DNA of 64,000 nucleotides from Phycicoccus sp. Soil802 (GCF_001429605.1 NZ_LMSS01000005.1:62001-126000), one strand, 5' to 3'; positions 43,954-54,845 are shown, counted from the first letter of the stretch. Translations and numbers: made by a program. Notes: a model not told the origin generated them from the letters alone.

Positions 43954-44604
43954 TCAGGAGACCTTGCGCTCCGCGCCCTCGTCCTCGGTGACGTCGAGGT
44001 GGATCACGCCGTAGGACCAGCCCCTGCGGCGGTAGACGACGCTCGGCTGGCCGGTGTCCTCGTCGTGGTAGAGGTAGAAGTCGTGCCCGACGAGCTCCAT
44101 CTCGCGGACCGCCTGGTCGAGCGCCATCGGCACGGTCGCGTGGATCTTCTCGCGGATCTCGACCGGCGAGTTGCCCTGGGCGCCGAACCGGTCGCCGTCA
44201 CCGTCGAGGCCGTCGTGCACGTGGTCCTCGCCGGTCGATGCGCCGGGCTCCTGGATCCGCGCCGTCGCAGCGGCCACCGACTCGGGTGCGTGCCTCCCGC
44301 GGTGCACCCGCTTGCGGTCCTGGGCCCGCCTGAGGCGTTCCATCAGCTTGTCCAGCGCCAGGTCGAGCGCGGCGTACTTGTCGTCGAGACATGCCTCGGC
44401 CCGCACGATCGGGCCCTTCACGTGACAGGTGATCTCGACCCGTTCGCAGGACTTCGCCTGCCGCTTGTTGGGCTCGTGGCTCACGATGACATCGACGCGC
44501 TGCACCCGGGGGGCGAGCTGCGGGATCTTGGCGAGCTTTTCGTCGAGGTGGTCACGGAATCGGTCTGAGACCTGCATGTGGCGTCCGGTGACGACAATCT
44601 CCAC
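43954..44604 (-). CDS. hpf: ribosome hibernation promoting factor, long form
   Basis: A 216-residue long HPF. The N-terminal S30AE domain (1-105, EIVVTGRHMQVSDRFRDHLD; ERVEITCHVKGPIVRAEACL) binds the 30S decoding centre. A charged linker leads to the C-terminal dimerisation domain (about 155-210, GHDFYLYHDEDTGQPSVVYR; GWSYGVIHL) that joins two ribosomes into 100S particles in stationary phase. The GTG start has GGAGGAACACC upstream. It is preceded by a 200-base leader holding a palindrome and a candidate leaderless small ORF. Confidence 0.95.
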   Translation of the reverse strand: MEIVVTGRHMQVSDRFRDHLDEKLAKIPQLAPRVQRVDVIVSHEPNKRQAKSCERVEITCHVKGPIVRAEACLDDKYAALDLALDKLMERLRRAQDRKRVHRGRHAPESVAAATARIQEPGASTGEDHVHDGLDGDGDRFGAQGNSPVEIREKIHATVPMALDQAVREMELVGHDFYLYHDEDTGQPSVVYRRRGWSYGVIHLDVTEDEGAERKVS

Positions 44605-44638
44605 GGTGTTCCTCCATGGGTTCGGCGGGAGTGTGGGT

Positions 44639-44654
44639 CGGGCTGCGCAGCCCG
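44639..44654 (-). promoter_or_regulatory. perfect palindrome in the hpf leader
   Basis: CGGGCTGCGCAGCCCG, a perfect 16-base palindrome 35 bases before the hpf GTG. It could be an operator or, in RNA, a hairpin between the leader ORF and hpf. Confidence 0.4.
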
Positions 44655-44658
44655 GTGG

Positions 44659-44805
44659 TCAGCCGCGGCAGCACCTCCACGCGGGCGTGCGGGAGCACCC
44701 GGTGGTCGGCGTGTCCTGCTGCTCCGCTCCCTGCCGCAGAGCGCCCTTCGGACCGCGTCCGAGGCGCCCTGTTCGCGTGACGTGCACGGGGGCCAGGGGG
44801 GCCAT
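44659..44805 (-). CDS. candidate leaderless leader ORF upstream of hpf
   Basis: Forty-eight codons (MAPLAPVHVTRTGRLGRGPK at the N-terminus, basic and with three Cys near the end). The ATG at 44805 lies exactly six bases after TACCGT on the minus strand, the same spacing used by annotated leaderless genes in this window, and the stop is 54 bases before hpf. The sequence is not obviously protein-like in codon use. It could be a regulatory leader peptide, or the ATG may be a coincidence at the transcription start. Confidence 0.3.
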   Translation of the reverse strand: MAPLAPVHVTRTGRLGRGPKGALRQGAEQQDTPTTGCSRTPAWRCCRG

Positions 44806-44811
44806 GTACCG

Positions 44812-44817
44812 ACGGTA
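44812..44817 (-). promoter_or_regulatory. probable -10 element of the hpf transcript
   Basis: TACCGT on the minus strand, about 210 bases before the hpf start and six bases before the candidate leader ORF. Confidence 0.45.
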
Positions 44818-44832
44818 GACCACGCCGGAGGT

Positions 44833-45735
44833 TTACGACACAAGGATTGGTTCAGCGTTTGCCCGGAGTCCGTGGTGTGCCACCTGTATGCCGTGCTCAG
44901 GCGGTTCGTGGACGGGGAAACCCGGCCCCGGGTGCCGTTCCAACCCGTGGGACAGCGACCCGGTCCGGCCGCCGGAGCGCCGCTGGGTGGCGCAGATGGT
45001 GGCGGCCACGACCACGGTCGCGCCCGCCGCACGCAGCGCGCGGGCGGCCTCGACCAGGGTCGACCCGGTCGTCAGGACGTCGTCGACGACGACGCACGCC
45101 GCCCCGTCGACGACGGCCCCCCAGCGTGGTCGAACCGCCATCGCGTGCTCGAGGTTGACGGCCCGCTCCCGCGCCCCGAGGCCGGCCTGGTCGGCCACCC
45201 GGCGCCGGGCGCGCAGCGCGTCGGCGAGGACCGCCTCAGTCGGGTCGAAGCCGGTGACGGCGCGCTCGGCCAGGGCCCGCAGCGGCGCGTCACCCCGCCG
45301 GCGACGGGCGGCTGCCGAGGACGGCACCGGGACGACGAGCACCGGCCCGTCGCCGCGGCGCCAGCGCGCGACCACCTCCGGACACCCCACCACCGCGGCA
45401 TCCAGCGAGCCGGCGAGCAGCCCGCCCAGCAGGCCGGTGCAGTCGCGGCGGCCGTCGTCCTTGTAGGCCGTGACGACGGCAGCCAGCGACCCGGCATACC
45501 GGCCTGCGCTGTGCACCGGCGGCAGCCCGCGCGGGACCGGCCGCGGACGCACGGCCCTGGGGCCGCTCGGCCACAGGGAGGCCGCCACGTCGGCCTCGCA
45601 GGCGGGGCACAGGAGGTGGTCCGGGCGCCCGCAGGCGGCGCAGCCGACGGGGAGCGCGAGGTCGGTCAGGGCACGGAGAGCGTCGACGGCTCCGACCGGG
45701 CTGGACCATGGGCGCTCGCGCGACATGGGCCACAT
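44833..45735 (-). CDS. comF: ComF-family phosphoribosyltransferase-like protein
   Basis: A 300-residue protein. An N-terminal zinc-ribbon-like part (CAACGRPDHLLCPACE, about 33-48) is followed by a type I PRTase-like domain with the PRPP-binding loop VVVDDVLTTGSTLVEAARAL (about 215). ComF proteins take part in DNA uptake in competent bacteria; in actinobacteria the gene is kept between lpqB and hpf whether or not competence is known. ATG 45735 and ATG 45726 are both possible starts. Divergent from the sensor kinase. Confidence 0.88.
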   Translation of the reverse strand: MWPMSRERPWSSPVGAVDALRALTDLALPVGCAACGRPDHLLCPACEADVAASLWPSGPRAVRPRPVPRGLPPVHSAGRYAGSLAAVVTAYKDDGRRDCTGLLGGLLAGSLDAAVVGCPEVVARWRRGDGPVLVVPVPSSAAARRRRGDAPLRALAERAVTGFDPTEAVLADALRARRRVADQAGLGARERAVNLEHAMAVRPRWGAVVDGAACVVVDDVLTTGSTLVEAARALRAAGATVVVAATICATQRRSGGRTGSLSHGLERHPGPGFPVHEPPEHGIQVAHHGLRANAEPILVS

Positions 45736-45808
45736 CGTGGGCTCGACGGTGTGTTGCCGCTGATTGGGGGGCGCAAGCGTGGGGACACGACTAGTCTGGG
45801 CCTCGGCC

Positions 45809-45817
45809 TGTGGACAA
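45809..45817 (-). promoter_or_regulatory. DnaA-box sequence in the comF/sensor-kinase divergent region
   Basis: TGTGGACAA on the plus strand, i.e. TTGTCCACA on the minus, an exact high-GC DnaA box. A TAGTCT hexamer lies about 15 bases upstream on the plus strand and may be the -10 of the kinase gene. Confidence 0.35.
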
Positions 45818-45853
45818 CTGCTGGGCGCCGGGGACGTGAGACGGGAGGCGTGT

Positions 45854-47467
45854 ATGCGTTGGCTGCCCCATCTGGCCGTGTCCACCCGGCTCCGCCTGTC
45901 GATGGCCGCAGTGGCCGGACTGTTCGCCTACATCGACGGAAGCTTCGTCACGGCCCTGCCGTGGATCCTGCTGGTGGTGACGCTCGACCTCGCCGCGGCC
46001 AGCCTCGGGTACCTCACCGTCATCCAGGGCGCCTTCCGGAACACCCAGCTGATCGCGCTGCTGGTCGTCGGGGTCGTCTCCGCGGGGATCGGCATGGGGA
46101 GCGAGGGATCGTGGTCCAAGCTGCTCATCCTCATCCCCGCCTACCACGCCGGATCGCGGTTCGCCCGCACCGGCGCCTTCTCCGCGCCGCTGGTCGGCCT
46201 GGTCGTCGCCTTGGCCACCTCGCAGTGGCTCAAGCAGCTGACGCCGCCCGAAGCCCAGCTGATCACCCTCGCCTCGCTGTTGGCCGTGCTCTTCGGGCTG
46301 CTCGGGGCCTGGTCCCGCGAGCTCGAGCCGGAGGAGGTGCTCCCCGACGCCAACGTGGCGGCCGAGGCGAGCCTGCTGCTCCGCCGGCTGCACGAGCTCG
46401 CCGACACCCTCGACACCGGCTTCGACGCGCCCGGGTCCGCCGAGATGGCGCTCCAGGACCTCAGCAACCAGATGCGCTCGGCCCGCAGCGCGATCCTCGT
46501 CGGCTACGGCGACGACCCGGCCGTGCCGCTGGCCATCCGTGGCGCTGACCGCACGCCCTGGCCCGACCCCATGGAGCAGGACTCCGTCCTCGCGTGGACC
46601 TGGCGACGCGGCGAGGCGACCCTCGCGGAGTGGAAGGACGACCTCGTCGCCCGCTCGGTCATCGTCGTGCCCCTCAACGACGACAAGGGCGACCGCCTCG
46701 GCCTCCTGGTCGCCGACCGCCCCCTGGTCACGCCGTTCCGCGAGGAGGACCTCGTCGCGGCCCAGGGCGTGGCTGACCGCCATGCGGCCAACATCGACCT
46801 GTCGGTGCTCTTCGCCGGGCTGCGCGAGCGCGCCGGGCTGGAGGAGCGCGAGCGGCTGGCCCGGGAGATGCACGACGGGATCGCCCAGGAGATGGTCGCG
46901 CTCGGCTTCGGCATCGATGCCGTGCGGCGCAAGGCACGCGGCGCCGACTCCCCCCTCGCCGACGAGCTGGACGCCCTGCGCGTGGACGTGTCGCGGGTCC
47001 TGGGTGACCTGCGGCTGCACATCGCCGACCTGCGGATCGCGGTGCGCCCCGACACCGGGCTCGGCGCGATGATCGGCGCCCGGCTCCAGAACTTCGGGTC
47101 GTCGTCGGGCGTGACCACCCGGATGCACCTCAGCGAGACCGGGTTCCGGCTGCCCGCGCACACCGAGGTCCTCATCTACCGACTGTTCCTGCGGATGCTG
47201 GCCGACGCCCGGCACTCCCTCAATGCCGAGACCGTCGAGGTGCGGCTCAACGTCGCAGCCCCGAGAGTGGAGCTGTGGATGGCTCACGACGGCACCAGCA
47301 CCCTCACCGAACGCGACTTCGGCGACCATCCCCTGCTCAGCCTCGGCGGGGAGATCTCCATCGAACCCTTCGGCGTTGAAGGCGTCGCCCTCCGCATGCG
47401 CATGCGTGCTCGTGGCGCCGCTCCCTCAGCAACGCTGTCCAACGAAAGGATCCCCCAGCCCTCATGA
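45854..47467 (+). CDS. NarL-type sensor histidine kinase with membrane and GAF domains
   Basis: A 537-residue kinase. Four to five N-terminal membrane helices (about 8-130) lack a large external loop, so it probably senses a membrane or intracellular signal. A GAF-like domain (about 190-330) is followed by a HisKA_3 helix with EMHDGIAQEMVALGFGIDAV (His about 339) and an ATPase-like end that is poorly conserved: no clear GxGxG box is visible in the last 120 residues. ATG 45854 has GGGAGG upstream. The stop overlaps the ATG of its response regulator (ATGA). Confidence 0.88.
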   Translation: MRWLPHLAVSTRLRLSMAAVAGLFAYIDGSFVTALPWILLVVTLDLAAASLGYLTVIQGAFRNTQLIALLVVGVVSAGIGMGSEGSWSKLLILIPAYHAGSRFARTGAFSAPLVGLVVALATSQWLKQLTPPEAQLITLASLLAVLFGLLGAWSRELEPEEVLPDANVAAEASLLLRRLHELADTLDTGFDAPGSAEMALQDLSNQMRSARSAILVGYGDDPAVPLAIRGADRTPWPDPMEQDSVLAWTWRRGEATLAEWKDDLVARSVIVVPLNDDKGDRLGLLVADRPLVTPFREEDLVAAQGVADRHAANIDLSVLFAGLRERAGLEERERLAREMHDGIAQEMVALGFGIDAVRRKARGADSPLADELDALRVDVSRVLGDLRLHIADLRIAVRPDTGLGAMIGARLQNFGSSSGVTTRMHLSETGFRLPAHTEVLIYRLFLRMLADARHSLNAETVEVRLNVAAPRVELWMAHDGTSTLTERDFGDHPLLSLGGEISIEPFGVEGVALRMRMRARGAAPSATLSNERIPQPS

Positions 47468-48114
47468 CCATCAACGTCGTGGTGATCGACGACCACACCC
47501 TCGTCCGCGAAGCCGTCTGCCGCATGATCGACAGCGAGCCCGACCTGGCCGTCGTCGGCCAGGCGGGAGGCATCGCAGAGGGACGCACCGTCCTCGCCCA
47601 GAACCTCATCCACGTGCTCGTCGTCGACGTGTCCATGCCCGACGGCTCGGGACTGGTGCTGGCCCGCGCCGCGCGCGAGGCCTCGCCCCGGCTCGGCATC
47701 GTGGTCCTGACCATGCACAACGACGACGAGACCCTGCTGGAGGCGCTCGACCTGGGCGCGTCGGCGCTGGTCCTGAAGTCGGCCCCCTCCGACGAGGTCA
47801 TCGCCGCGGTCCGCCGGGCCGCCGTCGCGCCCGACGCCTTCATGGCGACCGGGCTCGCCGAGGCGCTGCGCCGTCGGGACTCGAGCGACAAGCCCCGCCT
47901 CACGCCCCGTGAGGCCGAGGTCCTCGACCGCCTCGTCGCCGGTGACTCCATCGCGGCCGTCGCCAAGAAGCTCTACATGAGCGAGTCGACCGTGAAGACC
48001 CACGTCTCCAAGGTCTACGAGAAGCTCGGCGCCCACAACCGCGCCTCCGCGGTGATGTCCGCGCTGCGCCTCGGGCTGGTGAAGGCCGAGTCGGTGGGCC
48101 ACGCGCGGCACTGA
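47464..48114 (+). CDS. NarL/LuxR-family response regulator, partner of the adjacent kinase
   Basis: A 216-residue regulator: a receiver domain (INVVVIDDHTLVREAVCRMI; phospho-acceptor in HVLVVDVSMPDGSG) and a LuxR helix-turn-helix (LTPREAEVLDRLVAGDSIAA, YMSESTVKTHVSKVYEKLG). It overlaps its kinase gene and is convergent with the tad locus that starts 114 bases away. Control of that locus is likely by position but not shown. Confidence 0.92.
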   Translation: MTINVVVIDDHTLVREAVCRMIDSEPDLAVVGQAGGIAEGRTVLAQNLIHVLVVDVSMPDGSGLVLARAAREASPRLGIVVLTMHNDDETLLEALDLGASALVLKSAPSDEVIAAVRRAAVAPDAFMATGLAEALRRRDSSDKPRLTPREAEVLDRLVAGDSIAAVAKKLYMSESTVKTHVSKVYEKLGAHNRASAVMSALRLGLVKAESVGHARH

Positions 48115-48173
48115 CCAGCACCACGCGGCATACCCACCACAGCGACCGGGTGTGCCGCGGACGCACCGCATGC

Positions 48174-48204
48174 AGAAGGACCCCGCCGGTGGCGGGGTCC
48201 TTCT
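48174..48204. terminator. strong bidirectional terminator
   Basis: AGAAGGACCCCGCC and GGCGGGGTCCTTCT pair perfectly over 14 bp with a 3-base loop (GGT). It lies between the regulator (plus) and the end of the tad operon (minus), and the TTCT tail serves both. Confidence 0.88.
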
Positions 48205-48228
48205 GTCGTACCGGCTGGTGGGGTCAGC

Positions 48229-49149
48229 TCACATGTTCCCGAAGGTGTCGGCGATCCGGATGGCACCGGGGCCGATGATGACGATGAACAGGGCGGGGAA
48301 GATGAACAGGAGCATCGGGAAGAGGATCTTCACCGGCACCTTCATGGCCTTCTCCTCGGCCCGCTGACGGCGCACGAGACGCATCTGGTTGGACTGCTCG
48401 CGCAGCACGTTGCCGATGGGCAGACCCAGCCGGTCGGCCTGGACCAGGGCGCTCACGAAGGTCTTGGCCTCGGAGACCGTGGTGCGGGCGGCCAGCGAGG
48501 AGAACGCCGCGCCTCGCGTCTTGCCGATCTGGATCTCCGACAGCACGCGGGCGAACTCACCCGAGATCGGGCCGGTGGTGGAGCGAGCGACCTGCAGCAG
48601 CGCCGCGTCGAAGCCCTGACCGGCCTCCACACAGACGGTCAGCATGTCGAGGGCGTCGGCGAGGCCGCGCTGCAGCTCCTCCTGGCGCTTCTGGCCGGTG
48701 TTCATGAGCAGCAGGTCGGGCAGGAAGAACCCGGCTGCCGCGGCGGCGGCGCAGATGACCAGGCCGCGGATGCTGAGCTGTCCGCCCAACAGGAAGCCGA
48801 GGACCGCTCCCACCAAGAGGCCGATGCCCTTGGCGCCCATCACCCGCTCGACCGTCCAGGAGCCGGGGTTGCCGGCCAGGTTGAGCCGACGCACGATGCG
48901 GTCGTTGGCCCCGGTCGGCGACAGGCGCTGCGCGAGGGCGCGGGTCTGGTTGAGCATCGGGGCGACGAGCCGCTCCATGGCCGGGAGGTCGGACTTGCCC
49001 ACCTCGTTCTTGTCGATGGTCCGCTCGATCAGGTCGAGGGACCGAGCGACCCCGGTGGGCTGGCCGGCGCCGAGGCCCGTGGCGAGCACCAGAGTGCCCA
49101 GAGCTCCACCGATGAAGACGAGCGCGAGGACGAGCAGAATTGTTCCCAT
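48229..49149 (-). CDS. tadC: TadC-type inner-membrane protein of the second Tad locus
   Basis: A 306-residue type II secretion F family protein. N-terminal helix (GTILLVLALVFIGGALGTLV), paired helices at about 105-150 (GIGLLVGAVLGFLLGGQL; LVICAAAAAAGFFLPDLLL), the cytoplasmic domain with LADALDMLTVCVEAGQGFDA, and a final helix (ILFPMLLFIFPALFIVIIGP). The start codon shares one base with the stop of the VWA-TadB gene (TGATG). It ends the operon before a strong terminator. Confidence 0.92.
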   Translation of the reverse strand: MGTILLVLALVFIGGALGTLVLATGLGAGQPTGVARSLDLIERTIDKNEVGKSDLPAMERLVAPMLNQTRALAQRLSPTGANDRIVRRLNLAGNPGSWTVERVMGAKGIGLLVGAVLGFLLGGQLSIRGLVICAAAAAAGFFLPDLLLMNTGQKRQEELQRGLADALDMLTVCVEAGQGFDAALLQVARSTTGPISGEFARVLSEIQIGKTRGAAFSSLAARTTVSEAKTFVSALVQADRLGLPIGNVLREQSNQMRLVRRQRAEEKAMKVPVKILFPMLLFIFPALFIVIIGPGAIRIADTFGNM

Positions 49150-51124
49150 CAGACCTTCACATCCACGACTTTGCGCATCCAGGCCATGCCGATGCCGAGC
49201 GAGATGACGCCGCCGATGATCATGGCTATACCCATCGGTCGGGTCCAGAGGAGTTCGATGTACTCACGGTTGGTCTTCATCGTGTAGAGGAAGACCCCGA
49301 TCGGGAGCGCGACGAGGATGTAGGCCGACAGCCGGCCCTCGGCCGAGAGGGCGCGGACGTGGCGACGGAGCTCCTCACGCTCACGAAGCGTCTTGGCGGT
49401 GGTGCGCAGCGTCTCGGCCAGGTTTCCACCGACCTCACGCTGGATCCGGATGGCCATCGAGGTCCAGCGCATGTTGTCGCTGTCCATCCGGTCGGACATC
49501 CGCTCCAGCGAGTCCGCGATGTCAGAGCCGATGCGGGTCTCGGCCAGGGCCCGGGCGAACTCCTTCGCGGCCGGCTCGGCGGCGTCCTTGGCCACGGCGT
49601 CGAGCGCCTGCGGCAGGGAGAAGCCGGTGCTCAGGCTGCTGGCCACCAGGGTCAGCACGTCGGGCAGCTGGCTGTCGAACTTCTTGCCCCGACGGTTGGA
49701 GAGGAAGCGCAGGACGAAGGCCGGCCCGAAGATCCCGACCACCAGACCGCCCAGGGCAGCCGCGATCGTCGCCAGGAGGCCGCCACGGAAGAAGATCATC
49801 GAGGCGGCGACCGTCGCGACGACAGCCACGATGCGCAGCACCCACCACTCTCCTGCGCGCAGGGGCAGGTCGGCACGCTGGATGTGGGCCATCGTCTTGC
49901 TGGTCGACGAGCGACCTTCCATCATCCGCTCGCCGAGGAACACGAGGTTCTCCGACATCACGTTCGGGCGGGACTTGGCCTTGCCGATCGCGGCGGTGCC
50001 GGCGGCCACGTAGCGGTCGATGTTCTCGACCCGGGTGCGGCGACCGGACTTGAAGGACGAGCTCGCCAGCGAGATCACCAGCACCATCAGGGCCAGGAAG
50101 ACCGCCCCGATGGCGATGCCGAGGATCGGGGAGACCCCGAGGATCGGCAGGACCGCAGGCTTGGGTGCCGCCTTCACGACGTCCTCGGTGGGGCCGACGA
50201 CCGGTGAGTTGTCCGAGGTCGCCTTGGTCGGGGCGGCCACGCCGGCTCCGAAGTCCACGAGCGCGGTCGTCGCGAACGGCTTGCCGTTCGACTGGCCGGA
50301 GATCTTGACGTTCTGGGCGCCACCGACGCCCACCGGGAGCGGCATCGAGAAGCTGAGCTGCGAGGCGAGGGTCTTGGCAGCGGAGGTGAAGGCGTTCTGC
50401 ACACTGCCTGCGTTGGCCGCGGAGACGACGCTGCCGCCGCCCGCCTTGGCGAAGCTCTGGAGCACGCTGACGTTGCTGTCGGTGGACTTGAACGAGACGG
50501 CTTCAGCGCGGACCTTGGCACCCTTCAGGGCGGCCACGGTCGAGGCCTGGGTGGCCGTGCTCGCGGTGTCACCACCGTCGCTGAGGATCAACAGGCTGCG
50601 CTCGCCCTTGCTGCCGAGCGACTTCACCGCGAGGGTGACCCCGTCGTACAGCGCGGTCTCACCGTCGGCGGTCAGGGCGTTGACCGCGGTCTGGACCTTG
50701 CCCTGGTCGCCCGTGGGCGGGAGGTTCAGCTTGGCCTTGCCGGAGAACGACACGACGCCGATCCGCACGTCGTCGGGGACGCTCTTGAGGAACGCCCCGA
50801 CGGCGGAGCGCACGGTGGCCATCCCCGTCGTCCCCATCGAGCCGCTGGTGTCGACGACGATGATCGCGGTCCGGGCCACTGGCGAGCCGGAGCCGCTGGT
50901 GATCGCGTCGACCGGGTAGGTCTTCCCGGCCACCGTCACGTCGAGCGAGGGGTCGATGTCCGACCCGGACGTGGAGGAGATCAGGCCGATCAGGTTGCCG
51001 GACTTGACCTCGATCCCGGTCACCGTGACCGAGCTGTCCGCGGCCAAGGCAGGCACTGCGGCGAGGAGCCCGACCAGTCCCGCGGTGAGCAGCGCGCGGC
51101 CGGCGCGCTGGGTACCACGCACCA

Positions 51125-51128
<4 letters not shown>
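49149..51128 (-). CDS. von Willebrand A domain fused to TadB
   Basis: A 659-residue fusion. A signal peptide (about 1-30, ALLTAGLVGLLAAVPALAA) is followed by an extracytoplasmic beta region, a VWA domain (about 85-280) with a complete metal site (DTSGSMG at 92, DGETALYDG, ILSDGGDT), a membrane helix (about 335-355, ILGIAIGAVFLALMVLVISL) and then a TadB-type GSPII_F domain (about 400-650). The VWA part would face the cell wall and bind a protein or matrix ligand, while the TadB part forms the assembly platform. GTG start overlaps the tadA stop (GTGA); ATG at 51125 is the alternative. Confidence 0.92.
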
Positions 51129-52491
<1,363 letters not shown>

Positions 52492-52495
<4 letters not shown>

Positions 52496-53697
52496 CGGTT
52501 ACCTCCACGCGACAGGGACCAGCGGCTGGCCTTGGGGGACTGCTGTGACGTCCCGGGTGCGTCGGCCGCACCCGTCGGGGCGTCGGGGACACGGATGAAG
52601 CGGTCGGCGAGGTCGCGCAGGGCGACGCTCACCGCGTGCTTCGGCTCGTCGAGGATGATCGGCACCCCACGGTTGACCGAGGCCGGCACCGCGGTGCTGT
52701 TCGGCACCATCACGGCGATGTCCTGCTTGATGGCCGCGACGACGTCCTCCGGTCGGAGCCCGACCTTCGCGTCGGAGCGGTTGAGCACGACAAGGCGTGA
52801 CTCCTTCTTGTTGCCGAGGAGGTCGAGGGTGTCGAGGGTGAGGCGCAGGTTCTTGACCGCGGGGATGTCGAGGGTGGCGATCAGGATCAGCAGGTCGCTG
52901 TCATCGAAGGCCGCCAGGACGTGCGAGGTGAAGGCCGGCGGGGTGTCGAGGATGACGTAGTCGTAGTGCCGCTTGGCCACGCGGACGAGCTCGGCGACCG
53001 TGGTGCCCGGCACCCGGTCCGCGTCACTCGGCTCGGCCGGCGCGCTGATCGCCTCGAGGCCGCTGTCGTGCTTGGTGACGACGGCCTTGATGGCCTGCTC
53101 GTCGATGTTGCCGGCCATGCTGACCAGGTCGATGATCGAGTTCTGGGGCAGCATCTGCAGGCTGATGCCGACGTCGCCGAAGGCGAGGTCGAGGTCGATG
53201 AGCAGCACTCGCGAGCCGGTAGAGGCCAGGTAGGCACTGAGGTTCGTCGCGAACGTCGTCTTGCCGACGCCGCCCTTCGCCGAGAACACCGTCACGACCC
53301 GGGCCGTCTTGGCGCCGACGCCCCCCGACTCTCCGGCGTGCCCGTGCACGCGGGTCGAGAGGTCGCGGCTGCGGCGCGCCGCATCGGCCAGACCGGTGAC
53401 GTCGTCGGAGGTGATGACCTCGCGGATGCCGGCGCGCAGGGCCTGGCCCAGCACGGCCACGTCGATGCGCCGGCGCAGGAGGATGACCCCGAGCTCGGGG
53501 CGCTCCACGCGGCAGAGCTCGGCGAACTGGCAGGCGGCATCCATGTCGACGTCCGGACCGATCAGGACGAGCAGCTCGGTCGGGTTGTCCTCGAGCGCCC
53601 GGACCATGGTGGCCTGGGTCTCGAAGCGGGTGATCGCACCCACCGCGAAGTCGTAGCGCTCGGTGGCGCCGGGGTCGGCGTCCCACAGGAGGGTCAT
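52492..53697 (-). CDS. cpaE: CpaE/TadZ localisation protein of the second Tad locus
   Basis: A 401-residue protein: an atypical receiver domain (about 1-120) without a clear phospho-acceptor, then a MinD/ParA domain with an intact deviant Walker A SAKGGVGKTTFATNL (about 140), DLDLAFGDVGISLQML and DYVILDTPPAF. CpaE/TadZ places the Tad machine on the membrane or at the pole. ATG start with AGGAG upstream. The intact P-loop contrasts with the degenerate one of the CpaE-like protein at 32460. Confidence 0.93.
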
Positions 53698-53706
53698 GAC
53701 GCACTC

Positions 53707-54486
53707 CTACTTGGCGGAGAAGAGGGTGGCTTCGGAGATGACCTTACCGAGGTCGATCTTGGGGTCCGTGCCACGCAGTGCGGCGTACAGGTTGCCGGTC
53801 TGGATCCCGTGCACCAGGCGGGTGGCGTCAGCGGGCGACACCGCGACGGTCATGAGGGCACCCCGGACCGGAGCCGAGCCGGCGGAGTCCTCCCCCGCGT
53901 CGGTGGGGGCCTGCGTCGGGGTGAGCGAGGCCTCGCCCATCGCGATGACCAGGACGTCGTCGAGGAGGACGCGGGTCTGCTGGCTCAGCTTGGTGGCGTC
54001 GGCGCCGTCCTTCACTGCCGTCTCGGTGGGCGTGTAGGTGTCGAACAGGACGACCTTGGACCCGGGCGTGAGGAAGGTGCCGACGCGGGCGGGGTCAGCC
54101 AGGGCGATGGACACCGCGACCTGACCGGCCGGCACGTCGATGGCCTTGGTGCCCACGGGCTTGGTGCCGAAGCGGTCGGCGAGCACGTACTCGCCGGGTT
54201 GGATGTCCGAGAGGGCGTACAGCCCACCATTCGAACCGGTGACGCCCTGCAGGGCACCGAGCGGCACACCCTTCGCGGCGACCGAGGTCTTGATGATCAG
54301 GCCGCTCTGCACCGAGTCCTTGAGCGTCGTGCCAGCGGGCACGACGGACTTGACCACATACACGGACGATGGGTCCTGCGCAGCGATGGCCCTGTCGTCA
54401 GCACCCTTGGCGTACATCAGCACGGCGACCACGCCGAGCAGTGCCACGACGGCGGCCGCGAAGATGGCGACGATTCTGCGTCCCAC
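53707..54486 (-). CDS. cpaB: CpaB/RcpC Flp-pilus assembly protein
   Basis: A 259-residue protein with one N-terminal membrane helix (IVAIFAAAVVALLGVVAVLM), an SAF domain (VVKSVVPAGTTLKDSV) and an RcpC-like region (GQVAVSIALADPARVGTFLT; SKVVLFDTYTP). CpaB works outside the membrane in stabilising the pilus. GTG start at 54486, preceded by AAGGGAATC. It lies between the flp genes and cpaE in the order usual for actinobacterial Tad loci. Confidence 0.9.
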   Translation of the reverse strand: MGRRIVAIFAAAVVALLGVVAVLMYAKGADDRAIAAQDPSSVYVVKSVVPAGTTLKDSVQSGLIIKTSVAAKGVPLGALQGVTGSNGGLYALSDIQPGEYVLADRFGTKPVGTKAIDVPAGQVAVSIALADPARVGTFLTPGSKVVLFDTYTPTETAVKDGADATKLSQQTRVLLDDVLVIAMGEASLTPTQAPTDAGEDSAGSAPVRGALMTVAVSPADATRLVHGIQTGNLYAALRGTDPKIDLGKVISEATLFSAK

Positions 54487-54542
54487 GATGTGATTCCCTT
54501 GCTTGAGGTCAGACGGTGGAGGACGCGCCGGCGGGGCGCGTC

Positions 54543-54788
54543 CTACGGGTTGAAGATGCTCGACGGCACGTTGTAGAGGTCGCTCACGTTGTGCCCGAAG
54601 GCCACGACGGAGACCACGATGACGATGGCGATGAGGCCCACCATCAGGCCGTACTCGACAGCGGTGGCTCCGTGGTCGCCCCGGTGGACTCCGGGGCGAC
54701 CACGGTTCAGCCAGCTGTCGGAGGAGCGCAGCCGCACTCCCGCGGCGGACCGGCCGAAGGGCGCGATACGAGCGAGTCGTGCGGTCAT
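54543..54788 (-). CDS. Flp-type pilin with long leader
   Basis: An 81-residue Flp family pilin. The processing junction and helix read GDHGATAVEYGLMVGLIAIV (about 37-56). The leader before the cleavage site is longer than in the other two pilins and Arg-rich, and the mature C-terminus (HNVSDLYNVPSSIFNP) differs from theirs, suggesting a distinct or minor pilin. ATG 54788 with AGGAGGAAGC upstream, the best ribosome site of the three. Confidence 0.9.
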   Translation of the reverse strand: MTARLARIAPFGRSAAGVRLRSSDSWLNRGRPGVHRGDHGATAVEYGLMVGLIAIVIVVSVVAFGHNVSDLYNVPSSIFNP

Positions 54789-54804
54789 GCTTCCTCCTGG
54801 GTTC

Positions 54805-54828
54805 GGCGGGCTGAAGTTGTGGCCCGTC
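54805..54828 (-). terminator. weak hairpin between two flp genes
   Basis: On the minus strand CGACGGGC and GCCCGCCG can pair over seven or eight positions with one mismatch, eighteen bases after the second pilin's stop. No T-run. It may reduce read-through or protect the pilin mRNA 3' end. Confidence 0.3.
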
Positions 54829-54845
54829 GGATTTTCTTGGTTACG

